Shown here piece by piece: positions 22,732 through 34,651 of a stretch of DNA of 64,000 nt. Below the pieces are notes generated by a model. It saw nothing but the letters and a program-made list of their open reading frames with translations. It was not told where the DNA came from and did not search any database. This stretch comes from Ilyonectria destructans (Eukaryota > Ascomycota > Sordariomycetes > Hypocreales > Nectriaceae). The number at the start of each line of letters is the position of its first letter. The stretch's first letter is position 1. Made by a program: the position numbers and the translations under genes. Location: the NCBI GenBank assembly GCA_020740775.1, contig JAHEWK010000001.1, positions 1,798,001 through 1,862,000 of the forward strand, written 5' to 3'.

Positions 22732-24558
22732 TCAATAAGCGTTTGCTCGAGTTTGACTCGAGAAGTTTGGAAAGAGTTTAGTCAGTCGCGGTTCTTTTTC
22801 CAGAACCTCCGCCAATCCCTCCGGTGTTTTGGAGTGGCTTTGGGTCCAGACTGACTGCAACATTTCGGATGTTTGCATCAGCTCTTGAGATATGGCGTTC
22901 ACGTCATTCGTGTCTGGTGTTGAACTAGTGCCATCTTCACACACGTTGAGCCAGCAAAGAGAGATTGCGCGGATGATCTGCTCCAGGTTTTTGCCCTCCT
23001 TGATTCTCGGCCAGCAACCAGTGATTATGGCACCCAGTGCCCTAGTAGCAGCGAGGATAGCAGGAGGAAATGCTGTCGCGAAGGGGTCTTCCATGACTGA
23101 TGATATCACCGCTAGAATATTCTAGCCATCCGTTTTTAGCGACACTAGAGGGCGTCATGTTTGGAAAGAGACAGATTTTACCTTTAGATGCTTGATTGAA
23201 TAGATACCAAGACATTTGACGATTGACGCCATACTCTCCATTAGAATTTGGACGATGCGTGCATATTGAGAGGCATGGGAGTACGCTGCAAAAACACCCT
23301 CTCTCAAGACCTTGTCCAAGAGCCGTCGACGATTAAGACTTTGGGGAGGTTGGTGAGTCTCTGCCAGTCCGATAAGAACATCATAGGCTGGCACGAGGAG
23401 TTTTGTGGATTCTTCCTCGGATGTGAGACTGGGGAGATAGAGAAGAGCGGGAAATGTAACCTCTTCGAAAATGAGACCAATGCCTGTCGTATGAAGGACT
23501 TGGGTTGGACATTTCCCCACAAAGACGGCCAAAGTCTCCAGGGCCCTGGATTTCACATCGGTCGACTCATCTTCTGCAAGAGTCAGCAAGACTGGGGTGA
23601 AGAGATGCCAGTGGTCTTGCATCAGGTTCGACTTTTTAGAGTAGTGAATGTCAGCAACTGGTGTAGGCGAGATAGGACTGGAGACCGACCTCAGAGGCAT
23701 TGACAGCCCAGCGCAGGGTTGACGCAGCCCACGGAGCATGGCCCTTCCAGGATGAGGCTGCAGGGGGGTGCCGGCCTCTTTCAGCAGTTGCCTGGTAGTG
23801 AGCTGGCCTCCCGGATGCAGTGACCCTTGACGATGACTTTGCAAAGAGCGGCTTGAGAAATGTTTGCAGGATAGGACCGACAATGAATTCCGTCTTTCTA
23901 ACGGTCGATAATTGTGTCTGGAGAAGCCCTGACGCAACGCCAGCCGCCTTTACCGTAGTCCATGAGTCGCGAGGATCAGTGAAAGCGACAACTTTGAGCA
24001 GCGTCGAGTCGTCAAGACTGTAGGACCATGTCAAAGATAGGAGGTGTAAGCACGCAATACCTGCCTCCGCCACTAACGCTACCGTTTCTGGTTCTACAGA
24101 TACACGTTAGAATTTGGAACAACTTGGCACTACGTGATCCTACCTAGGCCGGTGTTTGGTGATAGGAGGCTCTCGCTCACAGCCTTGGCCAGATTCGACG
24201 CTTGGTCGCTGTCCCAAACAATACATTCCGGCCGGGAAATATGCACAACAACTTCAAGCGCAGCGTCATAGAGGTCCTAAAATGACAGAATTTTAGCACA
24301 TTTAAATGTTGGCACAAGAGAGCCTGAGGGTTGAGGATGGCCATAGGTCCTGCCAAAGCAGCCTCCTGCGTACCGCGTTCGCAAGTGAGCCCGGTATCCG
24401 AGAAGCTATATCGTCAAGAGAATGGTTCTCTATAAGCTCTGTACCTGGACTCGTATGATTAGTTTCGGTTCCATGCGTCATTCTTCTGCTAGCGACGTAC
24501 CGGTGGCGAGTGACTGGAGCCTTCTGAGATTGGCCGCACCCAACAGTGATTCCAACAT
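22732..24558 (-). CDS. TTI2: probable TTI2-like protein (Tel2-Tti1-Tti2 cochaperone complex)
   Basis: Six exons: 24558-24501, 24444-24374, 24276-24144, 24093-23690, 23631-23182, 23121-22732. Phases agree throughout and give 501 residues, about the length I expect for Tti2. The protein is alpha-helical and HEAT-like. Landmarks are HWHLFTPVLLTLAEDES, EEVTFPALLYLPSLTSEEE, LVPAYDVLIGLAE, GIYSIKHLK and LGAIITGCWPRI, which match my memory of the DUF2454/Tti2 family. Tti2 with Tel2 and Tti1 stabilises PIKK kinases (TOR, ATM, ATR) with Hsp90. The donor of the fourth intron (GTCGGT) is weak. The start ATG is the first that keeps the frame, but the first exon is short and uncertain. The family call is by recall. 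Confidence 0.65.
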
Positions 24559-25053
24559 GATGCCGTTGTCGATGGGAATTCTTCGCAACCAGGGATGAAG
24601 ACGGAACCCTCAGAAAAGAATACCTAAGGTTAAAGAATAAAATATGTCAAGGTTATGCTTCGCTTTGATGTGTGCCTCGAGGGAAACCAGATCTTGGCGA
24701 CAGGTGGATAGGCAGGCAGGCATGCGGAGACGAGTTATTAGGACGTCTCGCGCATTTACCCACACATACGGTGTATATAACACTGTATCTGCACTGTGTC
24801 ATTTGAGCCGGGACAACCACAATCACTCAACAAGCATATCACCCCACGACTTTTTAATGGGCACACGACATGGAAACATAATACTTTACTAATTTGTACC
24901 TCTCAATTCACTCGCTTACAATGGTATGACGTATATTTTAAAGTGAATGATCGCTCAGGCAGCAGACGACCTAATTCCTACACTGAACACACATAGTTGC
25001 GAGATGATAATAGAATTTGACAATTTTAATGATATCAACATCCTCAAAGTTGA
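24559..25053. other. intergenic between two minus-strand genes
   Basis: Promoter side of TTI2 and 3' region of CCA1. It is AT-richer than its surroundings, with a TATATAA-like stretch near 24,773. No gene seen. Confidence 0.35.
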
Positions 25054-26890
25054 TCAAGGCAAGGGTATCCCCAACTCTTCCCGCCGCTGCCTCACTTCTT
25101 CAATTGCCCCCGCCGGATCATTCTCCTCGGGGTGGCGCAGCTGCCATGCGACACATATGTCAAGCGCCTTGCCAGTCCATATACCTGGCTTTGTTCCCAG
25201 TGCCTTTGCCAGCTGTCGTCCGTCAAGTAGGCGCTTTAGCGAGGGAGCCTCAAGCACATCTAACTTGGCAAGGTGGTCCAGGAAATCTTTCCACCCGGCA
25301 AGGAACTCTGTCTGCTCTGAGAGAGCCGTTAGTTTGCGTCGCCACAGTCGGGTGTCAAATACAGCACCCACTCACCCTTTGTGTCTTCTGATGACCATTG
25401 CTGAAGAACTTCCATGACTTCGACCAGGATGGCGTTCAGGACCTGAAGTCTCCAGGAACCCACTTGTGCATCCCATCTCCGGATAGCCATGCCAAATCTA
25501 TCTCGCTCGTTGATAAAGGCCTCTCGACTGCATACGGCCTTTTTCAGGGACAGGATCTCGCTGCGGTTGCGGTAAGAGGCGGTAATTATATCGGTCAGTT
25601 TGTTAGGGGCCCTAAAGCCTTCTCGAGCGGCTACTGCGACAGGTGGAGGAGCATTTGCCTTTCTCTTGGGGTTTGGTGGATGATCCACAGTCATCCAGGG
25701 GGAAACAGCGGCCAAGTTCCAAGAGCAGTAGAAGCCATCTTCGTTGTGGATCAGCAGATGACCAATAGAACCCGGCGTTTTATCCTGAATCAGTTTATCC
25801 ACGCACTCGTACGCGACGTGCCACTTGGAGATATCTGGTGACACCGTGGTCTCCCTGGTTGGGTCGGAAAACACAGCATAGTACAAGCCGAGTTCATCAA
25901 TGAGCTGAAGCGACTCGCGAGGGTGGGCACCTGATAATACATCAGTCTACCTAATAGTCGGTTAGATATGTGAGTGCAGATAACCGTACCTTTAAGCATC
26001 TTTTCCAACTCTGTTCCCACCCGCTCCCGGCTGATCTTGGCACGCAGAGCTTCGAGGACTCTTGGGTCGGCCATGAACTGACGCGTTACGGGATCAATGG
26101 TGAACTGGAGACGGCTGGCGAAGCGGACCAGGCGCAAAACCCTCAACGGGTCGTCCATAAAGGTCTGGAAAGGCTCGAGCGGGGTTCTCATAATCTTTGC
26201 GGCCATATCCTGGAGACCTCCAGTGAGGTCCTCAACCTGGTCGGTGTGCAGATTGTAAAAGAGGGCGTTGACAGTGGCATCGCGGCGGAAAGCGTCTTCC
26301 TGGGCGGTTCCGAATTCCATCTGCGGGTTGCGGCTATCCTCAGTGTACGTCTCCCTGCGAAGATTGACAAAATCCAGATCAAGACCAAAAATTTTGACCA
26401 TAGCAGTCTCGAGATGCTTGGACTTGTCTGGGTTGCGAGCGACGTTGTGCAGGCTACCAATGTCATCAGGCCCGATACTATGCTTTGCGACGGCCTCGGG
26501 CTTTTCACAGTAGTCACACATGTGCTCGGCAAACGGGACGCCAGTCATAGCGTTGATGGCGACGTCGATGTCGTGGCTTTCAATGTTGAGCAGCTTGTCA
26601 CGGACCCAGCCGCCAGCCCAACGCAGCACGATGGGCTCGGGAGCATGTCCGGCCTCGTCAATAGATTTGGCCACGTCGAGAAGCAGGCGTCGAAGTTGCT
26701 GCTCGCGAGGATTTAGCTGAACTGAAGCAGTCGCCATAGTTGATGAGATAGGCGGGCACTGGGTTGTGTTTGGCCGCTTGGATGGGGCTAGAGACGAGGA
26801 GGTTAAGGAGGACTGCAGAGGTTTATCTCTGAGGAAAGTGTCGAGCTTCCTCTTCATGACCAGACCCGGGCGACCCAGGCGCAAGAGCAT
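25054..26890 (-). CDS. CCA1: CCA-adding tRNA nucleotidyltransferase
   Basis: Adds and repairs the 3'-terminal CCA of tRNAs. Exons 26890-25990, 25930-25376 and 25316-25054, both introns 59 bp GT-AG, give 572 residues. Class II polymerase beta-type head motifs are present: GGWVRD (93-98), the metal-binding D107-x-D109 in HDIDVAI, RRDATVNALFYNL, EDLTGGLQDM and DPLRVLRLVRFASRL. The neck and tail continue after the first intron with HPRESLQLIDELGLYYAVF. The first 51 residues are basic, Ser-rich and poor in acidic residues up to about residue 35, with further in-frame Met at 12 and 52. This suggests alternative starts for mitochondrial and nuclear/cytosolic forms, as known for yeast CCA1. Confidence 0.9.
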
Positions 26891-28981
26891 GAAATGGGAG
26901 ATTTGGACAGGGTTTCGTAGTGGTCACCAGTTCTTGATGACAGAATGGCTTAGTTGGTTCCGGCCGGTGTGGTTGCTCACGAGGAGGTTGCTGTGTCCTG
27001 AATGCGTTTCGTCAACTCCATTTCAAGTCGGTGGTGCTGGTGAAAATAAAGGCTCAGCATACCCCTTGAACAAGTGGAAGTCTCCAACGCCCCAGAGTCC
27101 TAAGTCGGAGATGACTCAAGTTGGGAAACCCTTGTTGAAGACGTCGTGTGTTGCCGCGATGTGCCTGATCAGCTAGCTAGCTACCTGAGCAAGGTAGGTA
27201 GGTAGGTCAGTATTTCGCAGCTACCCTGCATAGGTATGATTGATTGGTGGATGGATGAAGTCAGTTGAGGTAGGAGGAGCACACAGTGTGAGTCAGACCT
27301 AGATTCCTGTTTGTCACAAGCTGTGGCCAGTGATAGGCGGGGGAATGGCAGAAACTATGGGGCCATTCCGACCATGCTTGAACGTGGGTGTTGCCTACAC
27401 ACGGTGTAACTTAAGGTAAGTCTCGAAGGGAAAAATAAGGCCGAGTGTAATATCCAGTAAGTACATTCACACATTCACGGTATGTATTTGTCTTGGGGCC
27501 GCTCGGCACCTAATTGACTGGGCGTCTCTCAAACTTCCCTCTGCCGCAGAAAGGCACGGGTCTGGTTTCGTCCGGTTCCCGACATGGGCACCTTAGGTAT
27601 GCATTTCCTCACGGGTATAAACAAGAACATGCCAACATGCCTACGAGATAATCAAGCATAATCAAGAATGGCTCTTGGGACAACAGTATGAGATGGTGAC
27701 CCCTTCTTTTCTATCGCACCCGATCAAGCGCCCCCCAAGGTAGGATCGCTAATCAAATCCAATGCCAAGCATGCCACAACCCCTTCACCTTCAACCTCTC
27801 ATCAGTATTTGGCCCCATATCTCTTTGTCGTTTGGTGCCATCAAGCCATCCCTTCCCTCGGCCGGCCTCCCTTTTTACACGCCCCTCATTGCCACGGTGG
27901 CAGTGTCTTTTGACCTATCGAATTGCTTGACTTCGCAGGGTCCAATCATCCGCTACCATCCTGAACGCCTGGGTTGTACGCCGAGGTAGGCTTGTAGCTC
28001 AGTAGCCAGTCGTATCGCACTTGTCTCAGGGTGCTTCGGCCATGGCCGTCGTTGCCACTCCCCTGTGGCGGGCAGTGCCAAGGCAGATGAAGAACCTCCG
28101 GGGTCAAACTCCCTGGTCATTCTTGTTGATGGTTGCCATCCTTCTCATCCGTCGTCGTCCAACCATCCATCCATCCATCCCACCATCCGCCGCCATCGTC
28201 GTATCCTTCAAATCGGGGCCACGTCGAGACCATAGACCCTCCATAGATTTCCCCATCTCTTATCTCTAGCAGCCGGGGTTCGCATTAGAAGCTAGTAGCC
28301 CATTAGCATGCTTCTTCAATCAAGCACGCTCTGATCTCACACACCATCTTCGACCATCCTGTGTATCTCCAAACACCCCCAAGGAGGGTGATTCCATTCT
28401 GCCCCGGGCGGGGTACAGCATGTGGTTCACCATCTCTCAACGGCACGGCACCCAAGGTAGATAAATATCACAACGCACGATTGGAGAAGGGGGGCGCAGG
28501 TAGCTTTGTCGGCAGCCGATAGATAGCTCTAGCACCTACATGACCTACCTAAGCATGACCTGCCGATTCGCCTCTAGGCAGAGGATGGCTAGTAACCTGC
28601 CGCCATCCGCCATTGGAGGTGTGCTACATCCGCATCGTGACCATCACAATGACGTCAATCGCCTCGACGATCGAGGCTCAGTGCCACCTCGTCGCCAGCG
28701 AGGCCTGCGATACCACCTCATCAGCCAACGACTAAGTCTTATCCGCTAACAGAGGTGCTTGCCTCTATACCAACCTAAGGCATCGGGCGACTTTCAAGCT
28801 TTGCGGGGTAAACCTTGAATGCCACTACTCTAATCCGTTTCTGCAAGCCATGCATATATAACTTCCCCAATACCAAGCTCTCGCTGCTCTTTGCGAGCGT
28901 CTCCACAAACTGCTCCTCTCAATTATATAATTACACTTACAGCTCCGTACAGTTCACATCCACCACTCCTCATCTCTAGAC
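26891..28981. other. 2.1-kb region without a recognisable gene
   Basis: Lies between the divergent CCA1 and the small gene at 28,982. Contains GGTAGGTAGGTAGGT (about 27,189-27,203) and CCATCCATCCATCC (about 28,168-28,185) microsatellites. Open frames are short, without plausible splice continuation. The length suggests regulatory DNA, an untranslated leader or an unrecognised RNA gene. Confidence 0.35.
28855..28861 (+). promoter_or_regulatory. TATA-box candidate for the 28,982 gene
   Basis: TATATAA in the context GCATATATAACTT, 121 bp before the ATG, followed by a pyrimidine-rich leader. Position and composition fit a fungal core promoter. Confidence 0.4.
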
Positions 28982-29298
28982 ATGGAACAGCCCGTCAACC
29001 AACAGCAGGGTGTCGCGGATACTACTCCCGTCGCCATGAACGAGTCTCCCGTTACACAGACCTCCAAGCAGGACCGAAGGATGAGCGACGAGTGGGGTTA
29101 GTAACCGCCCGTACACAAGCCTGAAAACTTCACAGGATGCTAATCTGAAACATAGATGCCGCGAAGGTGCCCCCAAGTCGTTTCCAGAAGCGGAAGGGCT
29201 CCATCTATGCCACGCAGAGCTCTCGAGATGGCCATGTTGACAAGAATTACCAAGAGAAGTACCACGCCAAGATCGCCGAGATGAATGGGGGGAAATGA
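28982..29298 (+). CDS. small conserved-looking hydrophilic protein, function unknown
   Basis: Two exons, 28982-29096 and 29156-29298, joined by a 59-bp intron (GTTAGT donor, CATAG acceptor), give 85 residues. The N-terminal half is Gln/Thr-rich. The second half reads SDEWDAAKVPPSRFQKRKGS, then IYATQSSRDGHVDKNY, then a short helical end with EKYHAKIAEM. I recall similar small proteins with an RKGSIYAT..SRDGHVD core in other Pezizomycotina but know no function. A TATA box and a C/T-rich leader upstream suggest a strongly or inducibly expressed gene. There is no signal peptide or membrane segment. Confidence 0.7.
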
Positions 29299-29423
29299 GG
29301 GACGAGTGCAACACGGCCGTTGGAGACGATTACGTGGCGGGATAATGATTTTGAAAAGAAAAAGAACCTGTACTATTGAAACCTATCAGCCTACCCAACC
29401 GACCGCCATTGGTGTGCGCAGCA

Positions 29424-32008
29424 TTAATCATCAAGACCGTCAATATCAATCGCATCTGGGTTCGCCGTGACGGCGGCCGTTGGCACTGAGGCACCCCCCT
29501 GGGGTCCAGTACTCGCCGCGACGAAACCCTGAGGTGCCCGTGACTGTCTCTCCAGTGCTGCCATGGCGTCAGAGACCTCGGCATCGTCCGCACCAGGCCG
29601 ACGTTGGCTGCGGGCCAAAGCCTGCGATGCAATGAAGTTGACATCCGTGTTGTATTGTGCCTGGACGCTTCGCTTGATCCGTAGCATTTCCTTGAAGGTA
29701 TCTTCATTGCCATGTTGGACTTCAAACTGCTCCCACTTCGTCCAAAACTCAGGGTTCGTCCGGGGGTCGCAGAATTGCGAGGCATGTCCATATATGGCAC
29801 GCGCACGGTCGATCTCACCCAACCTCTTCTCCATGTCTGCAAACTTTAGGCACATATCCTTAGCCTCGCTATCCGGAAGAGCTGCAATCGCCCTCTCATA
29901 GATTGGTCGGGTTGACGGTAGACCAAAGTTAGATGCCGACTTGGTGATGTACAAGTTGAACATGTCAGCTCGGTCCTCGTCCGCGACAGCTCTTGTTGCT
30001 CGCTCATATATCCTCATTGCATGTCGGGCCAAGCCGCGTTCCTCTTCGAGGTTACCATACATGAGATATATGGTCTTGGCGAACTTGGGCGGGCAATCCT
30101 CCACAGCTTGTTCGAAAAGATCGCGCAATCGTTCAATCCCAATCTTGCGGTCAACGGCCTTGGTAAGGTATAAGTTCCACAACTCGAAGGCTACTGGGTA
30201 GCTGAAGAGGTCCAGGCCGCGTTCGTAAATCTTAAACGACTCCTCGTAGTATTTGTGCTCCTCCAGAAGGTTCGCATAGTTGACAACGGTTTGGGGAGTC
30301 GCGATGCGCAGCTCAAATATGCGCTCATAAACCTTCTTAGTCTCTTCCAACGTCGAGACACTCTCTACGAGGTCAACATAGAAGCTCCACAGCTTCCAGC
30401 TCTTGTGCACTCTCTGTTGAGGCGTGAGCGTCTCATCAAAGTAGTCGACAGTGGATCGCTTGGGGGCTTGGACGGCCTTCGCCATGATTCGCACAGCATC
30501 GTCGAAGTTCTCATTGCGCAGCTCCATTTCCGCCCACTCAATCCACATGTCTGCCAATTCCGCAACAGACTTGAAGGGAACCTTAACAGCCTTTTCCATG
30601 ATGATTCGGGCGTCCCGCAGATCACCCCCATGCTCATAAAACTTTGCGTAACTGGCCCAGAGCTGGTGGAACGCGCCAACAGCGCGTTTAGGTTGGATAG
30701 CAGCAATCGCATCGGTATACGTTTGGGCCACCTCCCGCTTATTCTCACCCCACAGGGCCACTCTCTTTTCCCACTCCGGAACGCTGTTTGGATTCTGTCG
30801 CAAAAGAACATCGTTGAGAAGAAAGGGCCGTCGATCCATGAGTTGTTCGAAGCGCATCATCCTTATGTCCAACTCGAAATCAGCCTCCTCATCTTCCACT
30901 CCTTTTTCGGCTCGAGCAGACGCAACCTCCATGAGGGCGCCAATAATCGACTCTTCAAACTCCGTGTAAGACTCAAATATGAGGGTAAAGTCGCGGACAG
31001 TCATGACTGTGGTAATACCCTCCTCGAAAACGTCTCTTGCACGCTCGAAACTGCCTCGTCGGATCCAGTAGGTTGCAAGACCAGCCCAAAGCTTGCCTCT
31101 TTGATCGGCGAACCGGGCGATGCCGCTTCTGATAATGCGCTCTGCATCGATTCCCGTCTCGTAGCCTGTTTCGATCTCAGCTGCATGCTCAACTAGCATG
31201 TCCACCATCTCGCTCCATAATTCGAAGTGACCCTTTCCATGCTTGCTGACAAAGCGGGTGTTGTTGAGGATATCAATGAACTTCACTGCCGCTTCTGTGT
31301 AAAGACCGGTCTGAACAAGAAGTTCAATGAAGTCCTCGGCATCCTCAGGATGGACTTGCATATATCGCCTCCAGATCTTCACGGCAGTCTCACCAGCGGC
31401 AGAGTTGGCGAAGGGTCGGTACACGGACCAGATTCGGTTGTGTTGAGTGATCGGAAGGGCTCTCAGGGCGCGATCGAATGTTCGGCGGGTGAGGGTGACT
31501 AGCGGTTGCTGAGTGAGAAACTTGAGGTACATTTCCCATATCCGGGGCATTTTATTGAGGAGGATCAGAGCTCGCTCGAAGAGGGCATTGACCTTGCGGT
31601 ACTCGGCCGCGAAGATGGTGGGATTCAACTTGGCTACATGCTTCACTCGGAATACGAGATACTACACCAGTCGTTAGCGATAGCCTTGGAGTCAGGATAA
31701 GCCAGGGCGAAACAAACCAGTTTCCACAGCTTGTAGGATCGAGGCAGCTGGACACAAGCCCGCTCCATGACGAATGCTTGTTCGATCACAGTGCCATGTC
31801 GTATCTTAAAGTCGATATATGCCAGCCAGGGCTTGACGCTGCCAGGATCCCGGAGAATGTCTTGTTCGTAAACGGAGTCTTCGTTGGACTGGACACGAAG
31901 ACGTTAGCGGCTAGTTGTACAATAAACACACGCTGTCACAGAACGTACGACAAGATGAAGTTGAGGCTGCCTGCGCAGCCCGTTCAGGGCTAGGGCGATG
32001 GGCGCCAT
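29424..32008 (-). CDS. SYF1: pre-mRNA-splicing factor Syf1 (HAT/TPR repeat protein)
   Basis: Scaffold subunit of the Prp19-associated (NineTeen) complex that acts in the spliceosome from activation on. Exons 32008-31949, 31888-31718 and 31661-29424 give 822 residues, within the family range. Half-a-TPR (HAT) repeats run through the protein, with W-x3-Y/F-x3-E and aromatic-Pro phrases: VKPWLAYIDFKIRHG, PRSYKLWKLYLVFRVKH, MPRIWEMYLKFLTQQP, RIWSVYRPFA, YEESFKIYERGLDLF, FAKTIYLMYGNLEEERG. The C-terminus ends in the acidic IDIDGLDD, as I recall for Syf1. Introns 60 and 56 bp, phase 0. It is divergent from VMA8 with 539 bp between starts. Confidence 0.9.
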
Positions 32009-32547
32009 TGTGATCGTGATGGTTGAGTTGTAGGCGAGTTCAGCATTGGCCTCCAACGAGGGAGCGGCGGCACAGGATCCAGGTCAGGCGGAATTGCGCA
32101 TCGTCGTGAGCTGGGTCAGACGCGAATAGGCGCCGCTCGGTTCCACGGGCGTCGCTGTTGCCGTTCACCGTCGTTGGCTTGATCTTGGGGTTCGTCACTA
32201 CTTTCGCCGTGTTTGTCGTGGCCGTCGCTGCCGCTGTTGGGGTTGTCGGGTGCACGCGGTGGCAGGCGAGTAAGAAGTTTCGGGTGCTTTATTTTTCCAT
32301 CCAATTTGTTTCGCGCTGGACGGCAACCGAGATGGCCCAAAGGCCCAGAGCTCCACTGTGCTGGGCGCAGGACAGGCAGCGCCCGCCCCCTTACAGTGAT
32401 ATTGATTACATAGCTACGAGGGACCTATCTTAGCGCCTTGGCTGTGTGACGACACAGCGTTGTCTCGAAGCTCTCCCAATTCCACCCTCATCCGCTTGAT
32501 AACCGGGACCAGCTACACTCTGGTCAACGAGTGATTCAACTGTCAAC
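32009..32547. promoter_or_regulatory. divergent intergenic region SYF1/VMA8
   Basis: 539 bp between opposite ATG codons, therefore containing both promoters. GC-rich with GTCG-rich phrases near 32,150-32,260. No gene seen. Confidence 0.4.
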
Positions 32548-33611
32548 ATGTCGGGCGCCGCAGTACTGTCACTTCCCGTCCCTCGACTATGCGCGAGAGA
32601 GGAGCTGACCATGAGCACAGGACCGCGAAGCCGTCTTCCCCACCCGGCAGTCGCTGGGCCTCATGAAGGCGAAGCTCAAGGGAGCTGAGACTGGGCACAA
32701 CTTGCTAAAGAGGAAGAGCGAGGCGTTGACCAAGTATGCGTCCCCAAAATCCTGTGTCTGACTCCGAGAAACTAATCCGTCCGCTCTGCGCAGGCGATTC
32801 CGAGGTCTGTTTTCATGCGACGAACGGTACCAAGACGCGCCTCCTTGCTAACAGTGCCTCGCGACAGAGATTACCAGGCGAATCGACGAAGCCAAGCGCA
32901 AGATGGGTCGTGTGATGCAGATTGCTGCTTTCTCACTCGCCGAAGTCACCTATGCCGTGGGCGGCGACATTGGATACCAAGTCCAGGAGTCGGCCAAATC
33001 CGCTCGATTCCGAATCCGCACCAAGCAGGATAATGTTTCCGGTGTTCTTCTCCCAGCGTTTGAGAGCTACCTCACCGAAGGCAACAACGATTTTGGGCTG
33101 ACGGGTCTGGGCAAGGGAGGCCAGCAAGTTCAGCGATGCAGGGAGACTTACGCGCGGGCTGTGGAAGCTCTGGTTGAGCTGGCAAGTTTGCAGACTGCTT
33201 TTGTGATCCTCGATGAGGTTATCAAAGTTGTGAACCGACGAGGTAAGTTATCCAGCCTGAGCCCTTTCATGATGTAGATACTCAAGTTGTGGAAAGTCAA
33301 CGCCATCGAGCACGTCATCATCCCACGAACAGAAAACACGATCAAGTATATCAACTCAGAGCTTGACGAGCTGGATCGTGAGGAGTTTTACCGACTGAAG
33401 AAGGCGAGTCTGGAGCATGTTTATCGCTCTATACCCTCAGGCTAACTGTTCCTAGGTTGCAAACAAAAAACAGCGCGATACTGCAGCCGCAGATGCGGAG
33501 ATGAAGGCCAAGCGAGAAGCGCGGGCGGCTCAAGGCGTGAAGCCTCAGAGTGAAGATTCTGGGCCATCAGACATCCTCGCTGCTGAGGACGAGGAGGATG
33601 TTATCTTTTGA
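32548..33611 (+). CDS. VMA8: V-type proton ATPase subunit D
   Basis: Central rotor subunit of the V1 sector of the vacuolar proton pump. Six exons: 32548-32562, 32621-32733, 32794-32804, 32868-33242, 33297-33403, 33456-33611, for 258 residues. Conserved segments are [80 protein letters not shown] and [19 protein letters not shown]. Exon 3 is only 11 nt (codons for K/R-F-R-E across both joins). The last intron (33404-33455) has a GC donor (AAG|GCGAGT) with a GCTAAC branch site; phase and the conserved [11 protein letters not shown] join require it. The acidic C-terminus EDEEDVIF is typical. Confidence 0.92.
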
Positions 33612-33801
33612 GGATGCCCCAGATCAGAACCTAGGAATTGAAGGGCAAAGCGACTGAAAGGACGCAGATGTGTAGAACATGAACCCACCCAGCACTTCAT
33701 GTCCCACGCCGACAGGTGTGGGAGGGATAGGGTCAATAGGAGGAAAGGAGTAAGCATGATTAAGCTGTCTTTTCGTATTCACTTTTATAAACTCATGGTC
33801 A

Positions 33802-34651
33802 TTATTGCCGTTGGTAGGTGACCTTGATAGGCTTATCGCCCAAACTCATTCCAGCAGTATTCTCCTTCGCCGTGATAGCGCCTTGCTCTGCCTCGTACTC
33901 CACAAAGGCAATACCTCGTCGTCCCGGCACCAATCTAATCTCCTTAAACCCGTCAAAGCGGCCGAATACACCAGACAGTGCATCGATGTCGTAATCGTCC
34001 GGAAGATTCTGGACAAAAAGAATCTTGTTGGGTGGCAGGTACTCGTCGGGGACAACGGCGGAGGTCGCAGCACTGGTTGACTTCAAGCCTGAAGGTCTGG
34101 CAGCCTTGGCCGGTCTGATGTCTGATGCGGCACCCGGGCCTCTCTTGTTGAGCTGCCTCTGTTCCTCGGCTGCCTCGAGGGCCTTCCGCTTGTCTAGAAG
34201 GGTAGCTAGTCAGTAACAGTTACAAGCGCTGGGGATTGTTACCATTGCCTACCTTTCTCCGCCTGTCTGTGTCGCTTGTGGGTCTCAAACTCCTCTTCGC
34301 CGACATTCATCGCCACAGTCTTGTCGCTCTTGGTGCGCGCCAGTGCCAACCTCATGGGCTTGTCAAAGAGCTCGAATCCCTGGACTTCGTCAATGGCTTT
34401 CTGCGCACTGTCCGCATCCTCAAAGACGACAAAAGCTTGACCCTTGGCCTTGAGGTTCTTCTTGGCAACAATATCGACAACATTGCCAAACTCGGAAAAG
34501 ATGGTTCGCAAAGCCTCGGTAACCGTCTCGATCTTGACGCGTTCTTCAAGGTTCTGGACGTAGACACTATAGGCATGTCAGCCAATAATCTTCACGCGGC
34601 GTGTCGGGTGTGCAATGACACGCACGTGGAGATGGGTGGTGCTGAAGCCAT
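33802..34651 (-). CDS. U1A/U2B''-type two-RRM snRNP protein
   Basis: Component of the U1 and/or U2 snRNP that binds a stem-loop of the snRNA. Exons 34651-34626, 34566-34253 and 34193-33802 (introns of 59 bp each) give 243 residues. RRM1 has RNP2 VYVQNL and RNP1 KGQAFVVF, with the characteristic TVYVQNLEERVKIE and FGNVVDIVAKKNLK. RRM2 at the C-terminus has RNP2 LFVQNL and RNP1 RGIAFVEY and ends VTYQRQ. The Lys/Arg/Glu-rich linker includes KRKALEAAEEQRQ. A single Snf-like gene often serves both snRNPs in fungi, so U1A versus U2B'' cannot be settled. It is convergent with VMA8, 190 bp between stops. Confidence 0.85.

Noticed and set aside
27970..28050. TGTAGCTCAGTAGCC resembling a tRNA A box
   Set aside because: No B box or pairing acceptor and anticodon stems follow.
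30255..31196. 313-codon plus-strand open frame inside SYF1
   Set aside because: Antisense to the strongly supported HAT-repeat coding sequence; no start context or splice continuation of its own.
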